Positions 16,913 through 26,223 are shown, counted from the stretch's first letter. The stretch is 44,055 bases of DNA from a bacterium (GCA_009991595.1 JAACVK010000044.1:1-44055), one strand, 5' to 3'. Translations and numbers: made by a program. Notes: generated from the sequence alone by a model not told the origin.

Positions 16913-16941
16913 TTGACAGCGTCTTCTGCCCCGCATAAGAG
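16913..16941 (+). promoter_or_regulatory. Putative sigma70 promoter of rho
   Basis: A perfect TTGACA (-35) at 16913-16918 is followed after 17 bases by TAAGAG (16936-16941), a weak -10. This predicts a leader of about 70 bases before the rho ATG at 17018, which has a CAGGAGA ribosome-binding site. Confidence 0.4.
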
Positions 16942-17017
16942 TATTGAAACTCTTTAAACGGTCATTTTTTTAAAGGATCCAGCCAAAAGTTAGTTAGACA
17001 AAAATCAGGAGAAATTC

Positions 17018-18712
17018 ATGAGTGAATCTACAAAAGCGGGCGAATCGTCTCGCAAAGGTTCTAAAAGCACAACAAAAGTAACTAAAGCCCCAGCTCGCAA
17101 GGCTTCTGCCGCTAAAAAAAGCAATGGAGCGAAGGCTCTCGAGGCAGACGAAGAGCCTAAAGCTGCTCAAACTCCTCAAGTTGAGGCTGCGCCTCCCGTT
17201 AAAGAAGTCAAAAGCGAAGAAGCTCCATCTAAAACTCCTGTCAGGGAGCAGCGACCAAGAGAAAGAGAATTTCGTGGAAGAGATCAGCAACATGGTCGCA
17301 ATCAACACGGTCGCAATCAACGTGGCGGTCGAGATCAATATCAAAACCAAAATAGAGACCAACAAAACCAAGGTGGTCACGATGCAAGCTCCCAGCAGCG
17401 AGAAGCCGCTGCAGATAAGCGCGAACAAAACTTGCCTGCGGATTTTAAAGTTCCAAAAGAAAAATTAGATCTTCAAGAATTAAAGCAACTCGACATCAAA
17501 GAATTGATCAAGCTTGGTGAAGATTACCATATCGAAGGTGCCTCAGGGATGCGTCGTCAGGAGATGATTTATTCTCTTCTTCAAGCCCACGCTAGAGCTC
17601 GCGGAGAGATTTGGACTCAAGGTGTTCTTGAGATTCTGCAAGATGGCTTTGGGTTCTTGCGCTCACCTGATTACAACTACCTTTCAGGTCCGGACGACAT
17701 TTATGTGGGTCCAAGCTTGATTCGAAAATCTCATCTTAGAACTGGCGACACGGTCACCGGTCAGGTGCGTCCTCCAAAACATGGTGAACGTTATTTTGCT
17801 TTGTTAAATGTAGACACAATCAATGGTGAAAGCCCTGAAGTTGTTCGCAACAAGGTTTTGTTTGAAAACCTTACGCCGCTTTATCCCGATACTCAGCTGA
17901 AGCTTGAGTATGACCCGTTGAACATGACTTCTCGAGTGATTGATCTTTTTGCTCCAATTGGGAAAGGGCAACGAGCTTTGATTGTAGCTCCCCCTAAAGC
18001 CGGTAAAACGGTTATGCTTCAAGACATTGCTCATGCAATCACGACTAATAATCCAGAGGTCGCCCTCATCGTCTTGTTGATTGATGAGCGTCCTGAGGAA
18101 GTCACCGACATGAAGCGCTCAGTAAAGGGCGAGGTCGTCAGCTCTACTTTTGATGAACCTGCAACCAGACACGTTCAAGTGGCTGAAATGGTTATAGAAA
18201 AGGCCAAGCGCTTGGTTGAACACAAGCGTGATGTGGTCATTTTGCTCGATTCAATTACTCGTTTAGGGCGCGCTTACAATTCAGTTGTGCCGCCAAGTGG
18301 GAAAATTTTATCGGGTGGTGTGGATTCTAACGCGCTTCAGCGTCCGAAACGCTTTTTTGGAGCGGCTAGAAACACCGAAAAGGGCGGAAGCCTCACAATT
18401 ATTGCTACTGCTTTGGTCGATACGGGAAGCCGTATGGACGAGGTTATTTTCGAGGAGTTTAAAGGCACGGGCAACATGGAAATTGCTCTAGACAGAAAAC
18501 TCTTGGAAAAACGTATATTTCCATGCATGGATATCAATAGAAGTGGCACTCGAAAAGAAGAGCTTTTGCTCCCACAGGACCTATTACAGAAAATTTGGGT
18601 TCTTCGTAAGGTTCTCCAGCCCATGAATGCTATTGACAGCATGGAATTTCTTTTAGACAAACTAAAGCGCGCTAAGACAAATGAGGAATTTATAGCCAAT
18701 ATGAATGGCTAG
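17018..18712 (+). CDS. rho: Transcription termination factor Rho with a long disordered N-terminal tail
   Basis: 564 residues, about 145 longer than Escherichia coli Rho. Residues 1-145 are low-complexity: first Lys/Ala/Ser-rich, then Glu/Pro-rich, then Gln/Asn/Arg/Gly-rich with two HGRNQ repeats (92-101). The Rho N-terminal helical domain starts near 150, the cold-shock RNA-binding domain covers about 200-265, the P-loop APPKAGKT is at 324-331, and the Walker [12 protein letters not shown] begins at 411. The Q/R loops for RNA translocation are in the conserved stretch 430-500. Rho is the hexameric helicase that ends untranslated transcripts. The tail could drive RNA binding or condensation (inference). 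rpmE follows 17 bases later. Confidence 0.97.
   Translation: MSESTKAGESSRKGSKSTTKVTKAPARKASAAKKSNGAKALEADEEPKAAQTPQVEAAPPVKEVKSEEAPSKTPVREQRPREREFRGRDQQHGRNQHGRNQRGGRDQYQNQNRDQQNQGGHDASSQQREAAADKREQNLPADFKVPKEKLDLQELKQLDIKELIKLGEDYHIEGASGMRRQEMIYSLLQAHARARGEIWTQGVLEILQDGFGFLRSPDYNYLSGPDDIYVGPSLIRKSHLRTGDTVTGQVRPPKHGERYFALLNVDTINGESPEVVRNKVLFENLTPLYPDTQLKLEYDPLNMTSRVIDLFAPIGKGQRALIVAPPKAGKTVMLQDIAHAITTNNPEVALIVLLIDERPEEVTDMKRSVKGEVVSSTFDEPATRHVQVAEMVIEKAKRLVEHKRDVVILLDSITRLGRAYNSVVPPSGKILSGGVDSNALQRPKRFFGAARNTEKGGSLTIIATALVDTGSRMDEVIFEEFKGTGNMEIALDRKLLEKRIFPCMDINRSGTRKEELLLPQDLLQKIWVLRKVLQPMNAIDSMEFLLDKLKRAKTNEEFIANMNG
17291..17320 (+). repeat. 15-bp tandem repeat inside rho
   Basis: Two copies of CAYGGTCGCAATCAA, differing at one base, encode HGRNQ twice in the disordered tail of Rho. 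The in-frame tandem shows how the tail may grow by slippage. Confidence 0.75.
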
Positions 18713-18729
18713 GAACTTGGATAATTAAG

Positions 18730-18930
18730 ATGAAAAAAGATCTACACCCTAAATTACATGAAGCTAAAGTAACCTGTGCATGTGGCAACAGCTTTACCAC
18801 CCGCGCAACCTTCCCCTCTTTGAAGGTGGACATTTGTAATGAATGTCATCCTTTCTTTACTGGGAAGATGAAATTTGTAGATGCCGAGGGACGCGTTGAT
18901 AAGTTCCTTAAAAAATACGGCCGTAAATAG
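18730..18930 (+). CDS. rpmE: 50S ribosomal protein bL31, zinc-binding form
   Basis: 66 residues. Four Cys ligands (16, 18, 36, 39) mark the zinc-containing C+ type of bL31. The N-terminus MKKDLHPK and the C-terminal KFLKKYG match the family. It bridges the central protuberance of the 50S subunit to the 30S head. It is placed between rho and prfA as in many proteobacteria, and is followed by a strong terminator, so part of the transcription may stop before prfA. Confidence 0.96.
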   Translation: MKKDLHPKLHEAKVTCACGNSFTTRATFPSLKVDICNECHPFFTGKMKFVDAEGRVDKFLKKYGRK

Positions 18931-18955
18931 CTTAGTTAGATTCTGTTTTTAACAA

Positions 18956-18989
18956 GGGTGTTCCTACCAAAATAGGAGCACCCTTTTTT
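18956..18989 (+). terminator. Rho-independent terminator after rpmE
   Basis: An 11-bp stem (18956-18966 with 18973-18983, one G-T pair) with a 6-base loop is followed directly by TTTTTT (18984-18989). Confidence 0.88.
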
Positions 18990-19031
18990 ATTGAATTTTG
19001 TGTTAAAGGTGACAACGGAGAATTAGGCAAA

Positions 19032-20132
19032 ATGGCATTTCACCCCTCTCAAGCAATGATTGCTCGATTAGAGGAAATTTTAATTCGATTTGAAAGACTC
19101 ACTGGAGAACTATCTAATCCTGCAGTTATTAATAACCGTGAGCAGTATCAAAAACTTTCTAAAGAACATTCGTCTCTAGAGCACACAACCTCCGTCTATC
19201 GAGAGTTTAAAGCTGACCTTGAAAACTACGAACAGTCTCGAGTCATGCAAGACGACTTGTCGGATAAGGAAATGGCTGAGTTGGCTGCAGAAGAGGTCAA
19301 AGCTCTTGAGCCTAAACTAGAACTTGCAGCTGAAGATTTGCGTAAGCTTCTGCTTCCTAAAGATCCCAACGATGAAAAGAACGTTTTGTTAGAAGTTAGG
19401 GCAGGGGTTGGTGGTGATGAAGCCGGACTCTTCGTGAATGATTTGTTTCGAGCCTATCAACGTTATGCGGATTCAAATCGATGGAAGGTCGAGTTGATGA
19501 GTCTCACTGAAAACTCAGCGGGCGGCTTAAAAGAAGTGATTGCCTTGATTGAAGGTGATGGTGTCTATTCAAAGTTAAAGTATGAGAGTGGTGTTCACCG
19601 AGTGCAGCGAGTTCCGAAGACTGAGGCTTCGGGTCGTATTCATACCAGCACCGTTACCGTTGCTGTGCTTCCAGAAGCTGAAGATGTTGAAATAGATATT
19701 AACCCGAATGAATTGCGCATCGATGTTTTTAGAGCTCAAGGCGCTGGTGGTCAGCACGTAAACACCACCGACTCTGCTGTGAGAATCACGCATCTTCCAA
19801 CTGGGGAAGTTGTGCAATGCCAAGATGAAAGAAGTCAGCTTAAGAACAAGGCTAAGGCGATGAAGGTTTTAAAGTCTCGATTGCTCGAGAAAGCGCAGCA
19901 AGATCTGAAGAATGCTCAGACCGAAGATAGGCGCTCGCAGGTGGGAGCCGGGTTTAGAAATGAACGCATTCGGACTTACAATTTTCCGCAAGGTCGAGTT
20001 ACTGATCACCGGATTGGTTTAACTTCGCACAACATTGATGATGTTATGACTGGCGAATTTTCGGCATTTATTACGGCTCTCAATGATCACTATCAAGCTG
20101 AACAAATGAAGGAAGAAGGCTCTGAGTTTTAA
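19032..20132 (+). CDS. prfA: Peptide chain release factor 1
   Basis: 366 residues, the usual length. The GGQ motif (239-241) that triggers peptidyl-tRNA hydrolysis is present, as is the stop-codon recognition motif of RF1 type, Pro195-Lys-Thr197 (P-x-T) in QRVPKTE; RF2 would carry SPF. RF1 reads UAA and UAG. prmC, encoding the methylase that modifies the GGQ glutamine, follows without a gap (TAA directly followed by ATG), so the enzyme and its substrate are co-translated. Confidence 0.97.
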   Translation: MAFHPSQAMIARLEEILIRFERLTGELSNPAVINNREQYQKLSKEHSSLEHTTSVYREFKADLENYEQSRVMQDDLSDKEMAELAAEEVKALEPKLELAAEDLRKLLLPKDPNDEKNVLLEVRAGVGGDEAGLFVNDLFRAYQRYADSNRWKVELMSLTENSAGGLKEVIALIEGDGVYSKLKYESGVHRVQRVPKTEASGRIHTSTVTVAVLPEAEDVEIDINPNELRIDVFRAQGAGGQHVNTTDSAVRITHLPTGEVVQCQDERSQLKNKAKAMKVLKSRLLEKAQQDLKNAQTEDRRSQVGAGFRNERIRTYNFPQGRVTDHRIGLTSHNIDDVMTGEFSAFITALNDHYQAEQMKEEGSEF

Positions 20133-21038
20133 ATGGAATTCGAGTATCGGAAGAAACTAAGAGACCTGCTTCAACCTGAGTTAGCGAAGCTTTCATCGAC
20201 GCACGAGACCAGTTGGATTTTGGATCATATAGAACAGTTAAAGTTTGGTAGTTTCGAGTCTTGCGTAGAAAAGGTTAAAGAGATTGTCGCTCGCAAAAAA
20301 TCAGGAGAGCCGTTAGCTTATATTTTTGGCTCTTGGAATTTTCGCGGTCATGAAGTGTTTGTGAATAGAGACACCTTGATTCCTCGTCCCGAGACGGAGG
20401 AATTAGTTGAGGCCGCTATTATGTCTATAGAAAACTCTTTTTTGAGTTCTGAAAAACTGTTGAAAAGTGGTTTCAAATTAGCTGATTTGGGCTCCGGAAC
20501 AGGTTGCATCGGGCTTTCGACGATTGCTGATTTCTTAGAGGATGTTCAAACCGAAGATTTAAGCGCTAACGAGGTTTCAAAGAATTTCGAACTCTTTCTC
20601 GTGGAGAAGTCTACTAAAGCCTGTGTGATTATAGAAAAGAACATTGAAGCTTTTAGACCTAAGTTGTTTAATACAAAGGTTACTTTGCTCAACGAGGATT
20701 GGAACAGTTTTAAAGGAAATGACTTGGACGTTATTATCTCAAATCCTCCTTATGTTACCAAAGAAGAGTTTGAAAAATTAGACTCTAGTGTAAGAGACTT
20801 TGAACCCGAGTCTGCTTTGTTGTGTGAGACTTCTTTGAGCACGTATAAAGAAATCATTGAGGTTGCTAGAGCTTCCTTGCATGAAGGTGGTTGGCTTTTT
20901 ATGGAGCTTGGTATCTCTCAGGGAGAAAGTGTTCAAGAGTATCTTTCTGGAGATCCTTCCTTTAATGATATTCGCACTCTCAAAGACATTTCAAAAAAGC
21001 CAAGATTTTTTTGCGCTAGAAAATCAGGAGAACTGTGA
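20133..21038 (+). CDS. prmC: Release factor glutamine methyltransferase PrmC (HemK)
   Basis: 301 residues. The small N-terminal helical domain ends near 75, followed by RPETEELVE, the SAM-binding LADLGSGTGCIGLS and the catalytic Asn204-Pro-Pro-Tyr207 motif, which positions the glutamine amide. It N5-methylates the GGQ glutamine of RF1 and RF2. About 20 residues more than usual lie between the SAM loop and NPPY. An AGGAG for murA lies inside its last codons. Confidence 0.95.
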   Translation: MEFEYRKKLRDLLQPELAKLSSTHETSWILDHIEQLKFGSFESCVEKVKEIVARKKSGEPLAYIFGSWNFRGHEVFVNRDTLIPRPETEELVEAAIMSIENSFLSSEKLLKSGFKLADLGSGTGCIGLSTIADFLEDVQTEDLSANEVSKNFELFLVEKSTKACVIIEKNIEAFRPKLFNTKVTLLNEDWNSFKGNDLDVIISNPPYVTKEEFEKLDSSVRDFEPESALLCETSLSTYKEIIEVARASLHEGGWLFMELGISQGESVQEYLSGDPSFNDIRTLKDISKKPRFFCARKSGEL

Positions 21039-22309
21039 TGGATAAACTAGTCGTAAATGGACCCAATCGGTTGTGTGGAGAGCTTACGGTGAGTGGCTCT
21101 AAGAATGCCGCGCTTCCGATTGTCTTTGCGAGTCTGATGGCCGAAGGCGTTCACACTATTAACAATGTGCCCCGATTGGCTGACATGGACTCCGCTCAGA
21201 GGATGTTGCTTTGTTTTGGTGCTGAGATTGACCAGAACATGAAAAGTCAATTTGGTGCCAATTGGGTTGTGGACACTCGTAATATAAAAAGTGGAGAGGC
21301 CCCCTACGACTTGGTTCGAAAAATGAGGGCAAGTTTTTTTTCGCTCGGCCCTTTGCTGGCGCGTAGAGGAGAGGCCCGAGTCTCGCTTCCTGGTGGTTGT
21401 GCCATAGGAGCAAGGCCCGTTGATTTGCATCTCAATGCCTTCGAAGCTCTTGGCGCAAAAGTAGAGCAAGAAGCTGGATATGTAACTGTTCGAGCTAAAG
21501 ATGGAAAACTGCCCGGTGGTAAGTATGTGTTCCCCTTTGTTTCAGTGGGGGCAACCGAAAACGTGATGATGGCAGCCACTCTTTCAAAAGGGGAGTGTGT
21601 TCTTGAAAATGCCGCTCGTGAGCCCGAAGTTTTTTATCTAGCTGAAGTTCTAAACTCCATGGGGGCGAAAATTTCTGGTCATGGCACCAGCACTATTACC
21701 ATTTCCGGAGTTGACCGCTTAGAACCTATGAACTTTACAATTCCACCGGATCGAATCGAAGCAGCGACTTATTTGATCGCTGCCCACATGACAGGTGGTT
21801 CGATTACTTTGCACAACGCGCCGGTTGTAGACCTTGGTGCAGTGTTGGCTGCTTTGGCTGAATCCGGCGCAGAATATGGGATTGAAGAAAATATTATTCA
21901 ATTAGAATCGTCTGGTGATATTTTGCCAGTCAGCATTAAGACCGAGGCTTATCCTGGTTTCCCCACGGACGTGCAAGCACAGTGGTGTGCCTTGATGACC
22001 CAGGCCAACGGTGTTTCTACCGTTGAAGAGACCATTTTTGAAAACAGGTTTATGCATGTTCCTGAATTGATTCGAATGGGAGCCAATATAAAAATTGATG
22101 GGAATAAGTTAACGATTAAAGCTAAGAAATCCGCTCTCACTGGGGCTCCCGTAATGGCTACCGACCTGCGTGCGAGCGCTTCCCTTGTTTTGGCTGCTTT
22201 AGTGGCTGAAGGGTCATCCGAAGTGCTTCGAATCTATCATTTAGATCGTGGTTACGAGTCTATGGAATTAAAGCTTCGCTCCCTCGGCGCTCGTGTCGAG
22301 CGAGTTTAA
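21038..22309 (+). CDS. murA: UDP-N-acetylglucosamine 1-carboxyvinyltransferase MurA
   Basis: 423 residues from the ATG at 21038, which shares one base with the prmC stop (TGATG) and has AGGAG upstream; an in-frame GTG one codon earlier is less likely. It transfers enolpyruvate from PEP to UDP-GlcNAc, the committed step of peptidoglycan synthesis. The substrate site GSKNAALP is near the N-terminus, and the catalytic loop GGCAIGARPVDLH contains Cys121, equivalent to Cys115 of Escherichia coli and the target of fosfomycin, so the enzyme is predicted to be fosfomycin-sensitive. It closes the rho-to-murA block. Confidence 0.97.
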   Translation: MDKLVVNGPNRLCGELTVSGSKNAALPIVFASLMAEGVHTINNVPRLADMDSAQRMLLCFGAEIDQNMKSQFGANWVVDTRNIKSGEAPYDLVRKMRASFFSLGPLLARRGEARVSLPGGCAIGARPVDLHLNAFEALGAKVEQEAGYVTVRAKDGKLPGGKYVFPFVSVGATENVMMAATLSKGECVLENAAREPEVFYLAEVLNSMGAKISGHGTSTITISGVDRLEPMNFTIPPDRIEAATYLIAAHMTGGSITLHNAPVVDLGAVLAALAESGAEYGIEENIIQLESSGDILPVSIKTEAYPGFPTDVQAQWCALMTQANGVSTVEETIFENRFMHVPELIRMGANIKIDGNKLTIKAKKSALTGAPVMATDLRASASLVLAALVAEGSSEVLRIYHLDRGYESMELKLRSLGARVERV

Positions 22310-22344
22310 ACACATCTATGAACTTAGCTTCTTTGGCCCGGGTT

Positions 22345-23211
22345 TTATTCTTCTGTTTCTATTCCCATTAAGAAAAGTCCTACTTTTTTATAGTCGTATT
22401 GGGCATGTTCAAGGTAGGTGCCCTCCCATTTTACGGGAGCAAGGTTTCTTTCGGCAATTTTCGATAGTTTGTGACTAGTTGAGAAAAAGCCAAAGGCATC
22501 TTTAAAGCCAGTGCTTAAAATAGTGGGGGGAAAACTTTCGTTCAATTCATCTTGAGCCAAGTTGAGGGGGTTCACTTGGTCCCACTCAGACCGATTTGAA
22601 AAATAACTCTTTACTAGTTGGTGTGACTGATAGGTAGCGTAGGCATTGTTGTCTGAGGTGTCGGCAGCGATGCATATATAAAGTGCATTCTTCTCAAGCC
22701 AGGGGTCACAGATAGGAATCATGGGGCTAAGGATTGCTGCTCGGCTAAAGAAATCTTTCTTTTTAAAGAGAAGTTGAAGAGCATTGAAGCCTCCCATAGA
22801 GACTCCCATCACTAAGCGCTTTCCTTTGGCTGATTTTAAGTGGCCTTCTTCGATCATAGGAATAATGTTGTTGGCAACTTTTTCATAGTAGTCATCATTA
22901 AGCATCCAGGTGCTACCGTAAGAAATAGTGACAACAGTAGGAGCCTGAAGATTGTTTTCTTCCCAGGTTTTTCGGATTCCTTCTCTTAACTCTATATTGG
23001 CTCCTTCGGTCCAAGAGTTCTCACTTCCAGTAACCCCATGAAAGAAGTAAAGAGCGTCTTTGGATTCGCTTCCTACGGTAGTGTTGATGCAGTAGGCCCA
23101 GCCTTCATTTTCGTCGTTGTGACATTCTGCCTCGAGTTCCGCCTTTGAAGCGTCGCTGAAGATCAGAAAAGTGCTAAAAAAAATTGAAAGAAAGTTTAAT
23201 GATTTTTTCAT
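22345..23211 (-). CDS. Secreted alpha/beta-hydrolase, esterase D-like
   Basis: 288 residues with a signal peptide (about 1-24). An oxyanion region FFHGVTG (56-62), nucleophile Ser138 in GVSMGG, and a C-terminal Glu-His-Ala segment fit the putative esterase family that includes S-formylglutathione hydrolase and mycolyltransferase-like enzymes. Four Cys in the mature protein (30, 41 and a pair near 195-205) suggest disulfides, consistent with export. The substrate is unknown. It is a single-gene unit, convergent with murA, with a G-rich ribosome-binding site immediately upstream. Confidence 0.75.
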   Translation of the reverse strand: MKKSLNFLSIFFSTFLIFSDASKAELEAECHNDENEGWAYCINTTVGSESKDALYFFHGVTGSENSWTEGANIELREGIRKTWEENNLQAPTVVTISYGSTWMLNDDYYEKVANNIIPMIEEGHLKSAKGKRLVMGVSMGGFNALQLLFKKKDFFSRAAILSPMIPICDPWLEKNALYICIAADTSDNNAYATYQSHQLVKSYFSNRSEWDQVNPLNLAQDELNESFPPTILSTGFKDAFGFFSTSHKLSKIAERNLAPVKWEGTYLEHAQYDYKKVGLFLMGIETEE

Positions 23212-23230
23212 TTTAGAGCCCCCCGATAGA

Positions 23231-23255
23231 TCCTTTACAGAATAGGTCTAAAGGA
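23231..23255. repeat. Operator-like palindrome upstream of the esterase
   Basis: TCCTTTA (23231-23237) and TAAAGGA (23249-23255) are exact inverted copies with an 11-base spacer, 20 to 44 bases before the esterase start. The size and position suit a dimeric regulator site or a leader hairpin. Confidence 0.35.
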
Positions 23256-23536
23256 AGTTGAGCTAAAGTCACTGTTGGGGAGAAGTCGCTCGGATTCGAT
23301 GGAATGGTGCCAAGGGGTGTTCGCCGTGTATGTGTATGATTTTTAAGCATTTTGTCGTGAGGCGGCGACTTCCTCGGAGTGTCGATTCATTTGAAGCCGT
23401 CTTATAGTCGTCAACATTTCGGCTTTCTAGGGTCAGGGTTCAAGTTTTTTCACCTCAAAATCTGCGCTTAGGGGGCCGAGCTTGGTTGACTGGCCACAGC
23501 TAATTTGGTCATATACAGCCACAAAATCCCAATTGG

Positions 23537-23547
23537 AAGGGGGTGAT
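23537..23547 (+). promoter_or_regulatory. Extended Shine-Dalgarno of rpsU
   Basis: AAGGGGGTGAT matches the extended anti-Shine-Dalgarno complement AAGGAGGTGAT at 10 of 11 positions, six bases before the ATG at 23554. It fixes the start and excludes the longer frame opening at 23482. Confidence 0.8.
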
Positions 23548-23553
23548 ATCTAT

Positions 23554-23757
23554 ATGCCACATGTAAAAATTAGAGAAGGTGAATCCTTCGAGGCAGCCGT
23601 CCGTCGTTTTAAAAAACAATGTGAAAAGGCCGGAATCTTAACTGAGATTCGTAAGCGTGAGCACTACGAAAAGCCCTCTGTTAAAAAGAAGCGTAAGAGT
23701 ATCGCAGCTCAGAAGCGCCTGGAGAAGAAGGCTCGAAAAAAGGGCCCTCGTTCATAG
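23554..23757 (+). CDS. rpsU: 30S ribosomal protein bS21
   Basis: 67 residues. The N-terminus [20 protein letters not shown] and the Lys/Arg-rich C-terminus match bS21, a small protein that sits by the 3' end of 16S rRNA and helps start translation. It is the first gene of the macromolecular-synthesis block rpsU-yqeY-dnaG-rpoD, as in many proteobacteria, and is separated from yqeY by a terminator that would allow rpsU to be made in excess. Confidence 0.96.
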   Translation: MPHVKIREGESFEAAVRRFKKQCEKAGILTEIRKREHYEKPSVKKKRKSIAAQKRLEKKARKKGPRS

Positions 23758-23768
23758 TCCTTACTTTA

Positions 23769-23818
23769 AATAGCTGAGTTCAACCATGAGCGTTGGTCTC
23801 AGCTATTTTGTTTTGTTT
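23769..23818 (+). terminator. Terminator/attenuator between rpsU and yqeY
   Basis: A perfect 10-bp stem (AATAGCTGAG at 23769-23778, CTCAGCTATT at 23798-23807) with an inner CAAC/GTTG pairing is followed by a T-rich tract. In other MMS operons a terminator between rpsU and dnaG sets the expression ratio; the same role is likely here. Confidence 0.82.
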
Positions 23819-23843
23819 AAACCTTCGGGGAGAATCGAAAATT

Positions 23844-24308
23844 ATGTCTGATCTTAAGGCCCGCATTAAAACAGAAATGACCGAAGCGATGAAGTCTAAG
23901 AATGCTGAAAAGCTTCAAACCATTCGCTTGATTTGGAATGCAGTTCGAAAAAAAGAAATCGATGATCGGAAAGACTTGGTCGATAGCGACGTTGAGAAGC
24001 TTTTATTTACAATGCTCAAGCAAAATCAAGAAAGTTTGGATCAAGCCGTAAAGGCGGATCGATCTGATTTAGCTGGGGAAATAGAGTCCGAAATTAAAAT
24101 TGTTAAAACTTTTCTTCCAGAGCAGCTTACCGAAGCTGATGTAGTCGCCAAAGTGACTGCAATCGCGGAAAAGCTTCGTGCCGAAGGCGCTTTGCCTGAA
24201 GGGCCAAAGGGCATGGGTGCCATGATGAAGGTCGCAATGGATGAGTTGGGTTCAAGTGCTGAAGGAAAGGTTGTTCAAGGAGCTGTAAGAAAAGTTCTTA
24301 ATCTATGA
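23844..24308 (+). CDS. yqeY: GatB/YqeY domain protein
   Basis: 154 residues from the ATG at 23844 (GGGGAG 11 bases upstream); a longer frame from 23793 runs through the terminator and is not credible. The YqeY family is related to the tRNA-binding C-terminal domain of GatB and is often encoded between rpsU and dnaG; its cellular role is not settled. The family look is clear: N-terminal MSDLKARIKTEMTEAMKSKN, then helical segments and a C-terminal PKGMGAMMKVAM. Overlaps dnaG as ATGA. Confidence 0.92.
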   Translation: MSDLKARIKTEMTEAMKSKNAEKLQTIRLIWNAVRKKEIDDRKDLVDSDVEKLLFTMLKQNQESLDQAVKADRSDLAGEIESEIKIVKTFLPEQLTEADVVAKVTAIAEKLRAEGALPEGPKGMGAMMKVAMDELGSSAEGKVVQGAVRKVLNL

Positions 24309-26197
24309 GCGGACTTGTTTTTGATCGATTAGAGCTGGCAAAAGAATACATCAAAGAGCGAATTCAACTATCGGACTTAGTTGCCCGTCACTCCAAGCTC
24401 GTTAAAGAGCCGAGGGGTTTTAAATGCCTGTGCCCTATGCCAGGGCACCGTGAGAAAACTCCTTCCTTCCACATCGATGTCAGGAAGAATCTTTTTTATT
24501 GCTATGGCTGCTCTAAGGGCGGCGATATTTTTGAGTTTGTTAAGCAGGTTGAAGGCTTAGACTTTATTGATGCCCTCAAGGAGTTTGCGGATCAGCTGGA
24601 TGTTGAGTTGCCTAAGCCCAAGAGGGGGGCAGCTTCTTTTGGAGTCTCTTCAAGCGTTAAAGATACATTGTCGTTGCTGGACAGAGCCTCCAAGTTTTTT
24701 CAAAAATGTTTGCTTCAAGAAAGTTCGGTCGAAACGACGAGGGCTTTGTCTTATTTAAGAGAGCGGGGCATTAGTGACGAGCAGATTCAACAATTTGGCT
24801 TAGGTTGGGCGCCTGACAAACGAGACGCAATTGTAAAAAGCTTAAAGACCGATGTCGAAAAGACTTTGGCCCAAAAGGCTGGCTTGATTTCACTTTATAA
24901 CAATCGAGCTTATGATTTTTTTTCCAATCGATTGATGATTCCGATTCGAGACGTGCGAGGGAGAGATGTTGCCTTTTCTGGGAGAAGCCTGGACGAGGTA
25001 ACTTCTAAAAATCCAAAATATAAAAACTCTCCGGAAACAGATTTGTTTAAGAAGAAATGGGTTCTTTACGGTTTAAGTGAATCCTTGCCGATTATTCGGC
25101 AAAAAGACTTTGTGGTGGTGGTCGAAGGCTTCTTTGATCAATGGGCTTTATTGAAAAGAGGCATCCCTAGCGTCGCTGTGATGGGAACGGCTCTCACCGA
25201 AGATCATGTTCGCACGTTAAAAAAATATTGTTCCGAGGTGATCTTGTTCTTGGATGCCGACGAGGCCGGGCAAAACGCTGTTTTGCGAAGTTTACCCATA
25301 ATGGTGAAAGAAGGCTTGGACACAAAAGTTTTTGTCGCTCCTGAGGGGAAGGATCCGGATGAGTGGTTGTCCATTCAGGGGTCGATTGATGATGAAAAGC
25401 TTGAAATGCTTTTGCGCTCAGCCAGTGAGGGCCTTAAATGGTGGGCTGAATATAAAATCACTCAAGGGGAGCGACAAGGGAGTAATTCAGTTCAGATAAT
25501 GAAATCTCTTGTCGAGGTTTGGGAAATGGCACCCAATCAAGCCCACCGAAGAGTTTTGGCCCAGTCATTTTGTTCGATTGGATCGATGACAGCCGAGCAA
25601 TTTTATTCCTCAATGAATTCAATGATTGATCGCTCAAGTAGTGGATATCCTCGGCGAAACGATACGTATCGACAAGGGCCAGCGATGGCCAAAGTGGCCA
25701 AATTAGACCCTTTGGCCGCAGAAATTTTTGAGATGTGGCTATCTGCTTGGTCAACTCTCACCCCTAATAATCATAGGGGCTGGGAGCGTTTGGAGGATAT
25801 TTTTCAGGGTAGTGCTTTGGCGAGCTTGGTGAGTGAAATGGGAGCTCGCTTTGTTAGGCAGCATGGTTCGTTGACTTTGGCGGAGGTTGAATTGTTGATA
25901 GCAGAGCTAAAAGAGGTGGATGAAGTGAGTTTAGGACGCTTCCGAAAGGCCATTTTCGAGGCTGACGCTGGGGAAAGTGATTCTTCAAAGCTAGAGAAGG
26001 GTTTTGAGGAGCTCTGCCATATGGCTGAGAGTAGAAAAATTGATGTTGAAATTCGGAAAATTCGGCAAAAAATAAAGAATTTGCCCGAAAACTCTCCAGA
26101 AACGGAACAGCTTTTGCATAGTATTAAAGAGCTTTTACACAAAAGAAACAATGATTTGGAAAAGACTGGGAAAGGGACTAGTGTAGGGTCCTTATAA
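24305..26197 (+). CDS. dnaG: DNA primase DnaG
   Basis: 630 residues. The N-terminal zinc domain has Cys43, His48, Cys66 and Cys69; the first ligand pair reads CPMPGH, two residues longer than the CPFH of Escherichia coli. The catalytic core has the Toprim motifs [10 protein letters not shown] and FLDADEAGQ (about 275-325). The C-terminal 200 residues, which bind the DnaB helicase, are diverged but of normal length. DnaG makes the RNA primers for replication. Coupled to yqeY by ATGA; rpoD begins 26 bases after the stop. Confidence 0.96.
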   Translation: MSGLVFDRLELAKEYIKERIQLSDLVARHSKLVKEPRGFKCLCPMPGHREKTPSFHIDVRKNLFYCYGCSKGGDIFEFVKQVEGLDFIDALKEFADQLDVELPKPKRGAASFGVSSSVKDTLSLLDRASKFFQKCLLQESSVETTRALSYLRERGISDEQIQQFGLGWAPDKRDAIVKSLKTDVEKTLAQKAGLISLYNNRAYDFFSNRLMIPIRDVRGRDVAFSGRSLDEVTSKNPKYKNSPETDLFKKKWVLYGLSESLPIIRQKDFVVVVEGFFDQWALLKRGIPSVAVMGTALTEDHVRTLKKYCSEVILFLDADEAGQNAVLRSLPIMVKEGLDTKVFVAPEGKDPDEWLSIQGSIDDEKLEMLLRSASEGLKWWAEYKITQGERQGSNSVQIMKSLVEVWEMAPNQAHRRVLAQSFCSIGSMTAEQFYSSMNSMIDRSSSGYPRRNDTYRQGPAMAKVAKLDPLAAEIFEMWLSAWSTLTPNNHRGWERLEDIFQGSALASLVSEMGARFVRQHGSLTLAEVELLIAELKEVDEVSLGRFRKAIFEADAGESDSSKLEKGFEELCHMAESRKIDVEIRKIRQKIKNLPENSPETEQLLHSIKELLHKRNNDLEKTGKGTSVGSL

Positions 26198-26223
26198 ACC
26201 TAAGGCTTGGGAATCGTCCAATT

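Larger units (their letters stand above)
23212..23553. other. 342-base intergenic region between the esterase and rpsU
   Basis: No convincing ORF. It must hold the divergent promoters. Paired segments visible: a 7-bp inverted repeat at 23231-23255; GAAGTCGC (23282-23289) with GCGACTTC (23365-23372); and AAGCCG (23394-23399) with CGGCTT (23420-23425). A TATAGT (23403-23408) could be a -10 for rpsU but lacks a matching -35. A structured rpsU leader is possible; no known riboswitch class is recognised. Confidence 0.4.

Noticed and set aside
17124-17468. A 114-codon Lys/Leu-rich open frame within rho
   Set aside because: It lies in the low-complexity tail region of rho in another frame, without a ribosome-binding site; composition artefact.
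21047-21579. Several antisense frames within murA
   Set aside because: murA is fully conserved on the plus strand; these frames match no family.
23482-23553. N-terminal extension of bS21
   Set aside because: The extended Shine-Dalgarno and the family N-terminus fix the start at 23554.
23793-23843. N-terminal extension of YqeY
   Set aside because: It would start inside the rpsU terminator; the family N-terminus begins at 23844.
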